From contig CAXKVR010000276.1 in the NCBI GenBank assembly GCA_964058845.1, positions 1 to 64,000 on the forward strand: a DNA stretch of 64,000 nt, in the 5' to 3' direction. Shown one piece after another: positions 25,480 through 37,111 of the stretch. The translations under genes were made by a program, and so were the position numbers. The notes below the pieces were generated by a model. The model worked only from the letters and a program-made list of their open reading frames with translations, made no database searches and was not told where the DNA came from. Source of the stretch: Carex sylvatica (taxonomy: Eukaryota; Streptophyta; Magnoliopsida; Poales; Cyperaceae). Every line of letters begins with the position of its first letter. Position 1 is the first letter of the stretch.

Positions 25480-25613
25480 GTCACCGCTGCTTATATATAG
25501 CATCTTGATAAGACACTCTACTCACTCACGAGAAAAGTGGGTTCGATCTCTGTTAAAGGCAAGAAAAATTGTGTGTGTGTCTGGCATACGGGCAATTCTC
25601 AAAAAAAAAAAAA
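25480..25613 (+). mobile_element. tRNA-derived SINE with 16-bp TSD
   Basis: The 16-bp direct repeat AATCTGCACTCTGTCT lies at 25464-25479 and 25614-25629. The body has a Pol III B-box-like GTGGGTTCGATCTCTG near 25546 and a 5' region resembling a tRNA arm (tgataagacactctactcactc). It ends in an A-tract of about 13 directly abutting the second TSD. All four features fit a plant SINE of about 134 bp. The A box is weak. Confidence 0.85.
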
Positions 25614-25629
25614 AATCTGCACTCTGTCT

Positions 25630-26822
25630 CAAAAGATTCGATCGAATTAATGCGACCAACATATGCATCAGTTATATATGTGTGTTAATTATTTCAGATT
25701 TGAATCTGATCCAAAATAGAAATTAGACACAACATTTCGGATATTCAAAGAGTAGAAAAACTGAACCTGCATGCAAAAGAGAGAGAAGAGTGTGTTGGGG
25801 GGTGGGTGGGTGGGTGTTAATTGGCACCAGTATTCGTCTCACGGTAGTTTCTAAATTTGTTCGTGTAGGTACCATAGAGACGCATTGCGATTATTACGTA
25901 CATCCGATATGCAAACGAAATAGAGAAAGACTATGGATACTGTATACAACTAGAATTGTTAAAAGCTTCGCTACATGTTTAGTGGTAAGTTTTATATATC
26001 TTAAATTTAATTTTACACATAAATTCTGATTCAGGTAGCAATTAATTGAATAAATTACAATTAAAATGAATTCCTATATCCTACCGGAAATCCTAAATGA
26101 CGACTATATATACATTTATATCACACATATAACTTTGATATATATTTTTTTATTTTAGAATGAAATTACTCAACAGACGGTAGATTTAGACAAATTATTC
26201 AAGTTGAATAAATCATGGGGGTACGTAGTATTGCTGACGTGGAATCCACTCCCATTAAGAGGGTTAAGCAATGACTGTGTAATAGTGTAATACATAAAGA
26301 AATGCTTCTGTCGACGACTGTGTAATTTACTAATTTTTGATACCAGGAATATTATCTTGGTGGTTAAAGTAATGACTGGTTCTTAGATTGCAATAACTTG
26401 TTGCGCGCTACTCATTTATTTTATAAAGTGATGATTATTAAACTTTTTACAAGATTATATTCTCTATGATCTGGTAATTATGAAATTATAACATGGGAGA
26501 CTTTACCACACCATCAACAAAAAAGAAAAAAAAAATATCCAAGTAAACTCACAAATAGCAACTGATCTTCCTACACGAATAGCAAGAGATATTCAACAAA
26601 ATTAAAAATGTTTCTTGTACGATTTTCTAACAGAGGATCGAGGTTGTGGATGCGTTGTCGCTTAATTAAGCTACTACGATTAATAAAGAAGATATTGAGG
26701 CAGAGATATTTTGTTGAGAATACAAAACTATTAGAACAAGATCATATATATTCAACTCTATTTGTTTTCTCTTACAATATTCTAACCCCATAGCGCACCA
26801 CAATTCATAATATATATGGCTA
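25630..26822. other. Intergenic stretch
   Basis: No gene was recognised. A ggtgggtgggtgggtg run lies near 25800-25816. The frames at 25790-26029 and 26608-26793 have no identifiable domain. Confidence 0.5.
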
Positions 26823-26831
26823 CTTTTTACA

Positions 26832-27199
26832 CCGAAATTTTTATTTATACCATATTAAATTTTTTTTTTCAAAAAAATCATAATTTGTGGATATTTTAAA
26901 AACATCCGAACCGTCAAACCAATCTCCGGCCTCAATCTTGGGTGGCCGTAGATTGGCTTGGCGCTCCCCCCCCCCCCCCCCCCCCCCCCCCCACACACAC
27001 ACACCCCCCAAACAAAAACCTAAAATATACAATAATATTAAATATATTTAGGTTTTTGACAGGCCTCTAAGTCAATTTGCGCTCTCGAAGAATGGAGCCG
27101 CAGATTGGTTGGTGGCCCAGGTGTTTTTGATAATCTCTATAATTTGGGGTGTTTTATAAGTTTATTATTTTTTTGTTATGGTATAGATAAAAAATTCGG
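26832..27199. mobile_element. Mutator-type MITE with a 27-C homopolymer
   Basis: The termini CCGAAATTTTTATTTATACCATA and TATGGTATAGATAAAAAATTCGG are inverted repeats. The flanking 9-mers CTTTTTACA (26823-26831) and CTTCTTACT (27200-27208) agree at 7 of 9 positions. The end sequence is shared with the fold-backs at 7111-8247 and 60302-61393. The inner arms (ccggcctcaatcttgggtggccgtagattgg / ccgcagattggttggtggccca) also partly correspond. Confidence 0.75.
26966..27006. repeat. Poly-C / (CA)n / C6 tract
   Basis: A run of 27 C residues (26966-26992) is followed by about 12 bases of ACAC and then CCCCCC. It lies inside the MITE at 26832-27199, near its centre. Confidence 0.95.
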
Positions 27200-27208
27200 C
27201 TTCTTACT

Positions 27209-28087
27209 TATTGATTTTTAAAGTTTCTAAGACATATCAAGTCGTTAATTATTTTTATTATTGGATGATATGTTAATTATTATCAAATTTAATCGTATGG
27301 TAAAAATATTTTTAACAATGTATTAATTTTATAAATCTTTTGGGTATATCTGAATAAAAGATAGTTATTTTACTATGTGAACAATTGTTTATGTTTCTAT
27401 ATATTTCATCATATTGCATTCTATCTGCGAGCTTTTATTTCAATTTGAAAATTAAAATTTCTTTTACTATGTATTTTTATTTTCGAGACAAAGCCAAAGA
27501 AAGATCTAGAAATACATAAAGAGGGTTAAGCAATTAAGTTTATAAACTATGCCAATTATTTGATTCATTTATCTCTTCTCATTTATTTTGATAGGATGGC
27601 TCATACATTATAATTCTTAGATAAAAAAAAATCCAAGTCTTAGTATTTAGAAAAAAAAATTGTCCCTAAATATGTTAATACAAAATCATTTTATTTTACA
27701 TTATTATGTTCTTTTAAGAGTTTTATTTTATTTACTAGATACATTTTCTTCAGAGCTTAAATTCGAAAAATAAATTATAATGTTCTTACTCACTATCCGT
27801 TTTTTGAGAGAGAAGATTCTGCATAACTCAATTAATTTGATTGTCTTGCCTCAATCTGAAAGACTTCTATCAAGTCAATATCTTCCTTTTATTAACTTCA
27901 ATGACAGTAAATGCAACATCAAATTAAGGGAGAATCATATCTGTTTCTCTTTACAAAATGTAATCTTTTAATGTTTGTCAACATGAATTATTTAATTTTG
28001 ATTTTGATTTCAACAAATGGATTCTCTCCTGTATTTGAGTTCAGAAAGCAGGAAGAGATGAAAGTACATAATATTATTGGTTATTGT
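27209..28087. other. Intergenic AT-rich stretch
   Basis: Frames at 27780-27971 and 27911-28093 show no recognisable domain. I see no supported gene. Confidence 0.5.
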
Positions 28088-28479
28088 GATTAGACTTAGG
28101 ATGTTATCAAGCACGTCAAGTTCTTTGTGAGTTTAGTTTTAAAATTTATCGGATTAATTTTAAACAACGAATCAAAATCGTTAAAACCAATATACTTTAC
28201 AAGTGATGCATTAACATGACAACTTTATAGATTTTCAAATTAATTTAGTATAAAGTCAAACAATAAAATAATGATGAAAAATTAACGCATTGAAATTAAC
28301 TTATAATTTTTTAGTGTAAAGTCAAGCAGTAATTTTTTTTATAAGTTTGATTCTTAAGCACAACATTAGTGAAGTAGATCAATTTAAGGTTTGAATTTGA
28401 TGTTTGAAGTCATTCCAATAGATTTTGAGTTAAGCTCACCAAAGACTTTGGTGAGCTTAAGAACACCCTATTTCTACTT
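28088..28479. mobile_element. MITE, GAGTAGAA family, copy 1
   Basis: The left end gattagacttaggatgtt and right end aacaccctatttctactt are diverged versions of the family termini GAGTAGAACTAGGGTATTCTTAAG. Flanks GGTTATTGT (28079-28087) and GGATTATTGT (28480-28489) look like a 9-bp TSD with one inserted base. The interior shares aaacgacgaatc-aaaccgttgaaa and aattaatttagtataaagtcaa with the copies at 28503, 57675 and 60002. Confidence 0.7.
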
Positions 28480-28502
28480 GGATTATTGTAATTATTTTAT
28501 AT

Positions 28503-28870
28503 GAGTAGAAGTAGGGTGTTCTTAAGCTCACCAATTTTTTTTTGTAAGTTTAAATAAAAAATGTATCGAATTTATTTCAAATGACGAATCAAAACTGTTG
28601 AAACTGATCTACTTCACAAGTTGTACGTTTATATGTCAAATTAATAAAATTTTGAATTAATTTAGCACAAAGTCAAACAGTTAAAACAATGATGAAAAAT
28701 AAATGCATTAAAATTAACTTATAAGCCTTTTTTGACTACTTGATTTTATACTAAATTTAGTTGAAAATTTATAAGTTTGACACGTAAACTTATCACTTGC
28801 AAAGTAGATCATTTTCAACGGTTTGAATTTGTTGTTTGAAATTATTTTGATAAATTTGAGAGTTAAATTC
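28503..28870. mobile_element. MITE, GAGTAGAA family, copy 2
   Basis: It starts GAGTAGAAGTAGGGTGTTCTTAAGC only about 24 bp after copy 1 ends. The interior aligns with copy 1, and the right end degenerates into an A-rich tract (about 28874-28887) without a clear terminal repeat. Confidence 0.7.
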
Positions 28871-30126
28871 ATAAAAAAAAAAAAAATTCTTTCATAATGC
28901 AGACTTCAGTACGTAGGTATATATTCAACACCAGAAACAAATTAGAACTGTTGTGTAACAGCAGCACTCCAAAGACCTCCAGCAGATTTTGTGATATTTA
29001 TTTAACAAAGTCTCAACTAATTTAGATAAAAACAAGTAATGCAAGTAATAACGCTATAAAAACACATTAATATCCAATATAAGAGAAAACGGGGGCGTTT
29101 TAATGGACGTCAAACTAAAATTGATTTGATGTCTCATCTAAACCGTTCAATTCCGCATTAAAATGAGTGCAGACTGTTGATTCTAAAGTTAGCTCTGTGA
29201 ATCTAAATGAAGTGTACAAATCTTGATGCCGATCCAACGGTTCCATCTGGATATTAGACTACATTGGACCGCCACTTTCTCATTTAAAAGAATGATTAGT
29301 AGTAATTTATGATTTGATAAACAATCCTAATTATAAACTGTTGAATCTTTTCGTGTACAATAAATATTGTTATTTGCTAAAAGTAGTGAGGAATTTGTCA
29401 ATTTAGTCTGACGTGGCTGTTCAACCGAGCAGAAGCAATAAAATCCTGTAGCTATGCAGCTGTGCGCATACACTCTGCACTTCAATGACACCCAAACAAG
29501 AACAGAGTAGGCCTCATGGGCTTCAGTACCATCCGGTTCGCTTTAAGATCAATGCATACGGAAATTGATGCAAGAGCGTACAAATATTTAAAGCGGAGTG
29601 CACAGATCTTAAAACAGATTAAACGGAACTCATCAATCCTAAAGTTGATGTGATGTCCATCGAACCTACTCCACACTCCACCCAAACACATTCACAGTTC
29701 ACACACACTTAGCTATGCATATCAACTGTCAACATATGAGTATCAATATTATAGTAGGATCAATGTGATGATATTACTGTTAGCAAACTTAATTTGTTAA
29801 CTATTTCTTGTAATATTACCTGTCCTGCTCTCCAATTTTAAAAATTGAAATTATCCAAATTTCTTGAATAGTAAAATAATGAGAATTGAATAAATGCATT
29901 TGAATCTGACTGAAGCTCGATTTTCGTGCTTGAATTCAACTTCTTTGACGAGAAAAGTAACAGGAGTTTGAATTAGTACTTAAATTAGTACAATCAAGTC
30001 AACGAAAGGGGTTTAGTTAGATAACATGCCTTGATATGCTATTATAGAACATGTGATGTTGAATTTTATCAAATTGAGGTCATCCTTGGAGTGCGGACAA
30101 CAAACAAATGTATCGAGTTATGTAGG
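28871..30126. other. Intergenic stretch
   Basis: No gene was recognised. The minus-strand frame at 29482-29691 has no identifiable domain. The phrase cacccaaaca occurs near 29488 and 29680, but no full inverted or direct repeat could be followed. Confidence 0.45.
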
Positions 30127-30779
30127 TTTGTACCTAGTGGTTTGACACTACCCGAGGCCGGGCAGCCCGGTCCGTCTGTGTCTACTGCCCGAGGTATCCG
30201 TACTCCAGCTCAGGTATAGAACGGATAAACAGGTACACGGATAGAGGTATTAAACGGGCATGAGATGATTTTTCGGTAAAATATCCGGACATACTCGGTC
30301 CGAATAATACCCGTGCCCGCCCGACCATACCCGCCGCCCGTTATACCTGTCTAGTTTACTCTTACCCGTGCCCGAACCCGTTTACCCTTTTTTTTTTTAA
30401 TTCATTTTTTTCAAATCCCCCCCCCTCCCCCTCCGCCCCCGCCGGTTCAAACCGGGGCCCGGACCGTTCTAATCAAACCCGGACCGGCCGGACCCACCCG
30501 TCCCATCGATTTTTGTTTTAATTAAATTTCAAATTTTTTTTCTCCTCCAATATTTTCTTTAAATACACCCTCTTCCTCTAAAAAAATTCACACTCTCATT
30601 CTCTCAGTCTCTCATTCTCTCAATCTCAATTCTCAAATTTTATTATTCTCAATTTTTTTAATTTATTGTTTAAAAAAAAATATAGTTGTAAATTTAATTC
30701 ATTCTACAAATCTACAAACGGAATTATGAAGTTTGGCATCTCCCGCAAGATTTTTTTGTGAAATTTAAAGGTAACATTT

Positions 30780-31260
30780 ATTTCATGTTAGATTAATTTA
30801 TTTTTGTAGAGTACATTTAGTTTATGCTAGATTTATTGAATATTAAGTAATTAGATTTGTTAGATTTGTTAAATTTATTAAGTAATTAGATTTGTTAGAT
30901 TTATTTATGTTAGATTTATTGAATATGTTAGATTTATTTAGTTTATGTTAGATTTGTTATATGTGAAGTAATTAGATTTGTTTTGAATATGTGAAGTAAT
31001 TATATTTGTTTTGAATAGGTTAGATTTATTTTTTAAAATATTGGATTTATTTTTAATAGGTGAAAAAAATTGGTTAGTTTTATTTTTTTTGAATATGTGA
31101 AGTAATTATATTTATTTTGAATATGTTAGATTTATTTTTCAAAATGTTGAATTTATTTTTAATAGGTGAAAACTATAGGTTAGTTTTTTTTTGAATATAT
31201 GAAGTAATTATATTTGTTTTGAATAGGTTAGATTTATTTTTAAAAATGTTGGATTTATTT
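30780..31260. repeat. Degenerate repeats of gttagatttatt / gaatatgtgaagtaattatat
   Basis: Several interleaved copies of gttagattt(a/g)tt and of gaatatgtgaagtaattatatttgttttgaatag occur in the hAT 5' region. Confidence 0.7.
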
Positions 31261-31261
31261 T

Positions 31262-31722
31262 TAAATTTCTGTTTTAATTTTTTTTTATTTCTGTTTTTTA
31301 AATTCTGTTTTTTAAATTTCTGTTTTTAATTTCTGTTTTTTGAAATTCTGTTTTTTAAATTTCTGTTTTTTCTTCGGTTTTTTTAATTTCTGTTTTTTAA
31401 TTTCTGTTTTTTAAATTTCTGTTTTTTCTTCTGTTTTTTAAATTTCTGTTTTTTCTTCTATTTTTTTAAATTCTGTTTTTTAAATTTATGTGTTTTCTTC
31501 TATTTTTTAAATTTCTGTTTTTTAAATTTCTGTTTTTTTAATTTCAGTTTTTTAAATTCTGTTTTTTTTTATTTCAGTTTTTTAAATTCTGTTTTTTTTT
31601 AATTTCGATTTTTTTTAATTCTGTTTTTTCTTCTGTTTATTTAATTTCTGTTTTTTAAACTGTTTTTTCTTCTGTTTTTTCTTCTGTTTTTTTAATTTTT
31701 GTTTTTTAAATTCTGTTTTTTA
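31262..31722. repeat. T-rich minisatellite, aatttctgtttttt units
   Basis: About 460 bp of irregular repeats of (a)aattt ctgtttttt, with cttctgttttt variants. The strand asymmetry is strong (T-rich on +). It lies between the hAT terminus and the transposase start. Confidence 0.85.
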
Positions 31723-31938
31723 TTTTTCAAATGTATGTTAGAATATTTTGAATATGTTAAATAAATATGTTCCATATTTTTTTTTAATATGTCAAGTAAT
31801 TTATATTTTTTTTAATAGGTTTAAAAAATGTTATCTCATCGCGATTCCGTATAAGAGGACATCGCAAGACTGTCGGTCGATATTTTTGGCGGGCCACTAC
31901 CAAATTATCCACAAAATTATCCTGATAGTTCCTCCCAA

Positions 31939-32030
31939 ATGGCACCACAAAATTATCCACAAAATTATCCACAAAATTATCCACCAAATTATCCACCTAA
32001 TTATCCACAAAATTATCCACCAAATTATCA
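31939..32030 (+). repeat. Coding tandem repeat (NYPP/NYPQ)
   Basis: The 12-nt unit aattatccacaa/aattatccacca is repeated about eight times and encodes Asn-Tyr-Pro-Pro/Gln. It starts the transposase N terminus; a repeat phrase also precedes the ATG, near 31900-31921. Confidence 0.85.
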
Positions 32031-32980
32031 AAGAAGGGACCAAATGCTAGATTTGAATTATCATCAACCCCCACAAATGTGTGCACCGCTACAGTATTAT
32101 ACTTCAAACGATCCAAACGTATTCATTCCACAAGAAACACTTCAACTGACACCACTGTATACATATGGAAGCATTGGCTCTTCTTCTATAGCATCGAGTC
32201 AATTCATTGACACTGCCCCTATAGGAGGTACTCCTTCGACAGGTGAACCTGAAATTCAAGAAAAAGTTGTCTCTCCTTCGACAAGTGTCCCGCCACAAGA
32301 ACCAGAAGGAAAGAAGACTAAAAGACCTGCTCCCAAATACAATCAACCGCGGGCGATATTTTATAAGATTACCAGAGATAAGGCTGAAATTATGCAATTT
32401 CTACAATGTAAGGTAAAAGGCTGCAACAAAAATTTTGAGTATAAACAATATAGTGGTATGACTAGCTTTAAGAGACATGCCGAAATGCACGAAAGAAAGG
32501 GTGAGTTTCTATGTGAAAATCCTGAACCGAGACAAATCCAAACCCTTATAAACGCGGATGGTACCAGAACCAACTCAAAATTCGATGAATAAAAAATGCT
32601 TAGTGAATTGGCCCGGTACATTACCCATAAAGAACAACCAATAAGTATGGATGGTTGCACGAGTTTTGCCCGGTTATGCATTCGGAGGTTAGCTCAACTA
32701 ATGTATAAGATGATCCATCATAGAAAGATGGTTAGTGAAATAAAAAAAATAGTTTACTTCGACCAAAAACAGCTTTAAAGCTCAATTTGCATACCAAAAC
32801 AATAAGATATCAATTACCTCCGATATATGAACTGCCGGTAAATATGGCCTTGGGTACTCTTGTATTACTAGGCATTGCATCGATGATCATTGGGTATTAC
32901 AAAAAAAAGATATTAAGTTTTCGAGTGTTGGATTCTCCCCACACTGCAAATGTAATTTTCAAATTCATTATTGAGGTTTT

Positions 32981-34403
32981 TGATAAGCCGAAACCATATC
33001 TATTGAAACCTAGGGTTAGTTATGTAAATTAAGTCAAGTTTTGGTTAAATTAGGTTTAATTAGGTAAAAAATGTCCGAAAGTTCAAGTTACTGCCCTAGT
33101 TATGTTTATTTTAGAGGTAATCAAGTATTTGGAGCTTAACGGAGCAAAACGGGTGATTTGTAGCAAGTCAGCACGAAGATTGGAGCAACTGTCAATGTTA
33201 TTGCGGCCCGAAATGATTCCCATTGCGGCCCGCAACAAAACAAGTCAGAGCCCCTTTTTCCTGCACATTCATTGCGGCCCGTAATAAATTCTACAGTTTC
33301 TGCGCGATAAATTACAAACTGCCTCCATTCATTGCGGCCCGCAATAGAATTGATTGCGGCCCGTAATAAGTCGGTTCAGAGCCCGAATTTGCTATTTTTA
33401 GTTATTTATTTTAGGATTTGCTGGGGGGATAAAAGGGGATGGCAGTTAAGGACGAAAATTAGACAGTTTTTAGATAGAAAAGAAGAAAGAAAATAGAGGA
33501 GAAAAAGGAGCGAAAGAAGGAAGAAAAGAAGACATCGAATCACCAACCGGTTCTATTAATTTCTTTTTTTTGGAACTCTTTTAATCTTTTATTCTCATTT
33601 GTGCCTTAGCCATGATCGGCTAAAAACCTTTCTAGGGTTGATTAGGACTGTACTTGAAACTTTTGTTATGATTTAGTTGGTTTTATCTTATTTTCTCTTG
33701 TTCTTTGTCATGACCGATTCTTTATCTTATTTAATTGTAAGGACTTAATCGAAATCACATGAAATCTTAGGATTTAGTATTTGCAATTGAGAAATTGAAT
33801 ATTAAGTCTCGACCATAAAGAATAGGGTATTTGATAGGCTAAGTACCGAAAGGTGATGAGTGTCTTATACGGACTTCACCCAATAGTTTAGAAAATTGTG
33901 CCAAGTACCGAGAGGTGACGAATAGCTTTCTAGATAAATTGGGACAGTAAAGAACTTAATGACTTTAGATTAGTGTAGCCAAGTACCGAGAGGTGACGTT
34001 TATTCTAATTTGAAGATGGTATTAATATAGAGATATCACTTTGTACCTACAACATCCAACTGTGCCTTCATAACTATAAGATCAAATTTAACAAACCAAT
34101 TAATCATGACATTAGTGGATAGGAACCCTAAGAAACTCTAATTTCTCTTACTTGTTTAAAACCAAATTTTGCTTTAAGACTTTAGTTTAATTCAGTTTAA
34201 TCACTACCAAACAAACCTCTTAAACAAACAAAATCATTTTTACTTCGCTTTTACTAAATTAAATCGTTAGGTTAGAATTGATATTCCGACTTGTCCCTGT
34301 GGAGACGATCCCTAAGTACTACTTGACTAGGTTGTACACTTGTAACCAAATTGAGTATAAACTAGGATTTATTACTTGCATAAGAGAACAAAATTCTACA
34401 TCA
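32981..34403. mobile_element. Solo LTR inserted in the hAT transposase
   Basis: A 5-bp TSD GTTTT lies at 32976-32980 and 34404-34408. The LTR starts TGATAAGCC and ends CTACATCA, giving TGAT...ATCA inverted ends. It is 1423 bp with no coding region. Features inside: an attgcggcccg motif array (33200-33370), a polypurine tract (about 33470-33535), a repeated phrase agtaccgagaggtgacg (near 33843, 33905 and 33981) and the phrase cttgtccctgtggagacgatccc near 34290, which is common in plant retroelements. The lineage is not assigned. Confidence 0.88.
33198..33372. repeat. Array of quasi-palindromic attgcggcccg(c/t)aat motifs
   Basis: Five copies of attgcggcccg followed by aaa, caac, taat or caat occur at about 33200, 33222, 33271, 33332 and 33352. 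The full form ATTGCGGCCCGCAAT differs from its own reverse complement only at the centre. It lies within the solo LTR. Confidence 0.8.
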
Positions 34404-37111
34404 GTTTTAGAAGAGTATAACCTTAAGAGGAATATGGGTAACAAGATTTTTTCTATATCTTTCGATAATGCTAGCAACAACATTGCTTCCATTGAGATTT
34501 TTAAACGATCATTAAATCCGACCATGAATAGTGAAATGTTTCACCAAAAGTGTGTTTGCCACATTCTTAACCTCGTCGTGAAGGCGGGTCTAAAAACAGA
34601 AGCTGTAAAACTATTGATAATTAAATTTAAGGATGCCCTCAACCACATTGTTTCAAACCAAGAAAGAAAACAACAGTTTGCTGAATTGTACGTCAACAAC
34701 TATAGATTGAGCAAGTTGAAGGTACCTTGGGATATAGATACCCGTTGGAACTCAACATATAGGTTGTTGAACCGATGCCTTCCTTATAAAGCTGTCATAA
34801 GAGAGTTTTTGAGAAGCTCCACCCCCGAGGCACTGTAATTGGAACTCATTGACGAAGAATGGGAGCAACTGCAAAGGCTTAGCAAATTTCTAGGGATCTT
34901 TTTTACTGCAACTGTCCAACTATCATGCTCGTCCTCACCGATGTCATTTGACTTGCTGAGACATCTCTATGACATCTCCAAGGTGTATTGCGAATTGGAA
35001 CAAGCTGAAATCTACGATACATCGCTCATGCCGATCGTAGATGCCATGAAATAAAATTTTCTAAAATATTGGGAAGTTGTACCCCTCATGGCCATTATCG
35101 CAAACTGCCTCAACCCGGTATACAAGAAGTATTACATGATCAAAGTAGTTGAGAGGTACAAACAGAATTTACATTTAGACTCAACCGGGGTGGAGGCATA
35201 CGTGAATTCAAAGTTTGATGATATGTTTAACATATACCACTCAAGAATGAGTGACAACCAAAACCCAACTTTGTCCCGTGCCGCCCCTAGGTATGAATAT
35301 AAATTTACATGTGTTTTTAATCTTTATTATTTATAATATCTACATTATTTGTCTACTAATTATTTATTTTTTAATATACATGTGTTTATTTTTTTATTTT
35401 TTAATAGTTCCACTTCTATGAGCACTAGCAGTGGTGGATTATTAGCAGATTTTCAGTCGGAGAGTGAACCGCACACATCCACAAACGAGTTATTGAGCTA
35501 TATATCGATGCTCAATGAAAATAAAGAAGGATTTGACGTCATGGAGTGGTGGAGGAGGCATCAAAGGACCTTACCAACGCTGGTGATGATGGCCTGCGAC
35601 GTGTTTGTCATGCCCGTATCAACCGTCCCTTCCGAAAGTTATTTTAGTTCGACGAACAGGATCCTCTCCGATAAACGAAGTAAGTTTGGCACATATTTTT
35701 GAGAGACTTGTGTGCTTGAAAGATTGGATTGCTGCTGAAGAGTGCATGCAACATGTGCCTCAACAACTATCATCATTTGAAGCTGACACTGAAAAAAGCG
35801 GTACCGAGACGCGGCACGAGGCTAATTTGGATTCAGATGGTGCCGAAGAGAGCGAACAATGGTATATGAATCCAAACTACTAGATAGGTAGTGTCGGTAT
35901 AAATTTCTAACATCTTTTAATATTTATGGTTATTTTTTAGATTATAAATTTCTAAACATTTCAATTAGTTTTTAAATTATTCATTTTAAAGAAGAATTAC
36001 TAAAAAAAAAAAGTTAGAACTCCGCCTATGTTATTTTACATAGTCGGTCCCAAGCCCGAAATAAAGGAGGAGGGTAACTTTTATTTTTTAATCTATTGTT
36101 TTAAAATAATTCATAATTATTTTTAAAGTAATTGATTTAAGAAAATTTTTATTTTTATTTTATTGTTTTAAAGTTTCTGATTTAATTATATTTTATTTAA
36201 CTTATTAAAAATAAATGAACGTTTAAAAAATATATTATCAATATAAAATGTAAACTAAAAATTTTTAGATATAAATAAATTATGAAACTATCTAATTAAA
36301 ATGAGAATTTAAAAATAAAATAAAATGACTCGTGTAAAGAAATAAATAAATACATTTGTACTTAGCCGATTAAATATACAAATTTTCACATGAATAATTT
36401 TTATATATAAGTCACAATTTTTATTTATTTATATACACTAATTAATATTGAATTATTCTTATTTTAAAAATCGAATTATAAATACGTAATATTCGTACAA
36501 CACCATCAAAAAAAAAAAAAAAAATTCGACCTGCCCTTACCCGAACCGCCTGGTCTTCTATCCGGACCACCCTGCCCCTCAAGAATACAATGGGCACGGG
36601 TATAAGACGGGGCACGGTTTTAAAAAAAAAAACCCGTGATGCCCGGCCCGTGGTACCCGTCTACCCGTGATATTTGTGTCCGATTCCTATCCGTGTCCGT
36701 ACCCAGATATGCCCAGCCCGTCCTGCCCCTACCCGAGAACAAATCACTATTTGTACCTGATTTAATTAAAATAATCTGAGAATCTTCTTCTTGAATAAGT
36801 AACCGCGACGATTCGACGAATGAGTCTTTCCTCAACTGTGAGTTATTTTTTTATTAAAAAAATTGGCAAGCTTAAAATCTTGTTCAACTGTGAAATCTTT
36901 TATTCTTAAAATTTGACAAGCTTAAAATCTTTCCTCAACTGTGAGATCTTAGTCCCCATAATCTATTGTATCAATTTTCTCCTTGCAGCAGTAGCGGATG
37001 TAGAGAATTATTAGGAGCGACTAAGCAATCCATTAATACAAATCAACAATTTTATTCTATACAAAGTATTTATTTAAATAATTCATCTTTCTTTATAAAA
37101 TGTTAAATATG

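Larger units (their letters stand above)
31939..35883 (+). pseudogene. hAT transposase pseudogene (BED finger to dimerisation domain)
   Basis: Successive plus-strand blocks together cover a hAT transposase. The N-terminal block (31939-32592) begins with an NYPP/NYPQ repeat and carries a BED-type zinc finger with C157, C162, H180 and H184. Next come LARYITHKEQPI (from 32608), the first catalytic region ITSD (Asp at 32822-32824), KKILSFRVLDSPHTANVIF (about 32904-32960), the second catalytic Asp in SFDNASNN (34464-34466), CVCHILNLV, then RWNSTY near 34743. The C-terminal dimerisation region is VPSESYFSSTNRILSDKR near 35626-35685. Breaks: in-frame stops at 32590, 32828 (where Trp is usual), 34836 and 35052; frameshifts near 32780-32910 and 35695; and the solo LTR. 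A GT-AG intron at about 35292-35407 is plausible. Not functional as read. Confidence 0.9.
30135..36749 (+). mobile_element. 6.6 kb hAT element, autonomous type, transposase decayed
   Basis: The element is bounded by a perfect 8-bp TSD, TTTGTACC, at 30127-30134 and 36750-36757. The ends TAGTGGTTTG (30135-30144) and CAAATCACTA (36740-36749) are inverted repeats with one mismatch. Subterminal zones (30145-30500 and 36530-36740) are packed with acccg/cgggt phrases, as expected for transposase-binding sites. Between them lies one transposase pseudogene on the plus strand, interrupted by a solo LTR (32981-34403). Without the LTR the element would be about 5.2 kb. Confidence 0.92.

Noticed and set aside
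25480..25613. A functional tRNA gene
   Set aside because: Only a B-box-like sequence is convincing; there is no cloverleaf, and the A-tail plus TSD identify a SINE.
33198..33372. CRISPR-like array of repeated near-palindromes
   Set aside because: Spacing is irregular, units are only 11-15 bp, the host is a plant, and the array lies inside a solo LTR.
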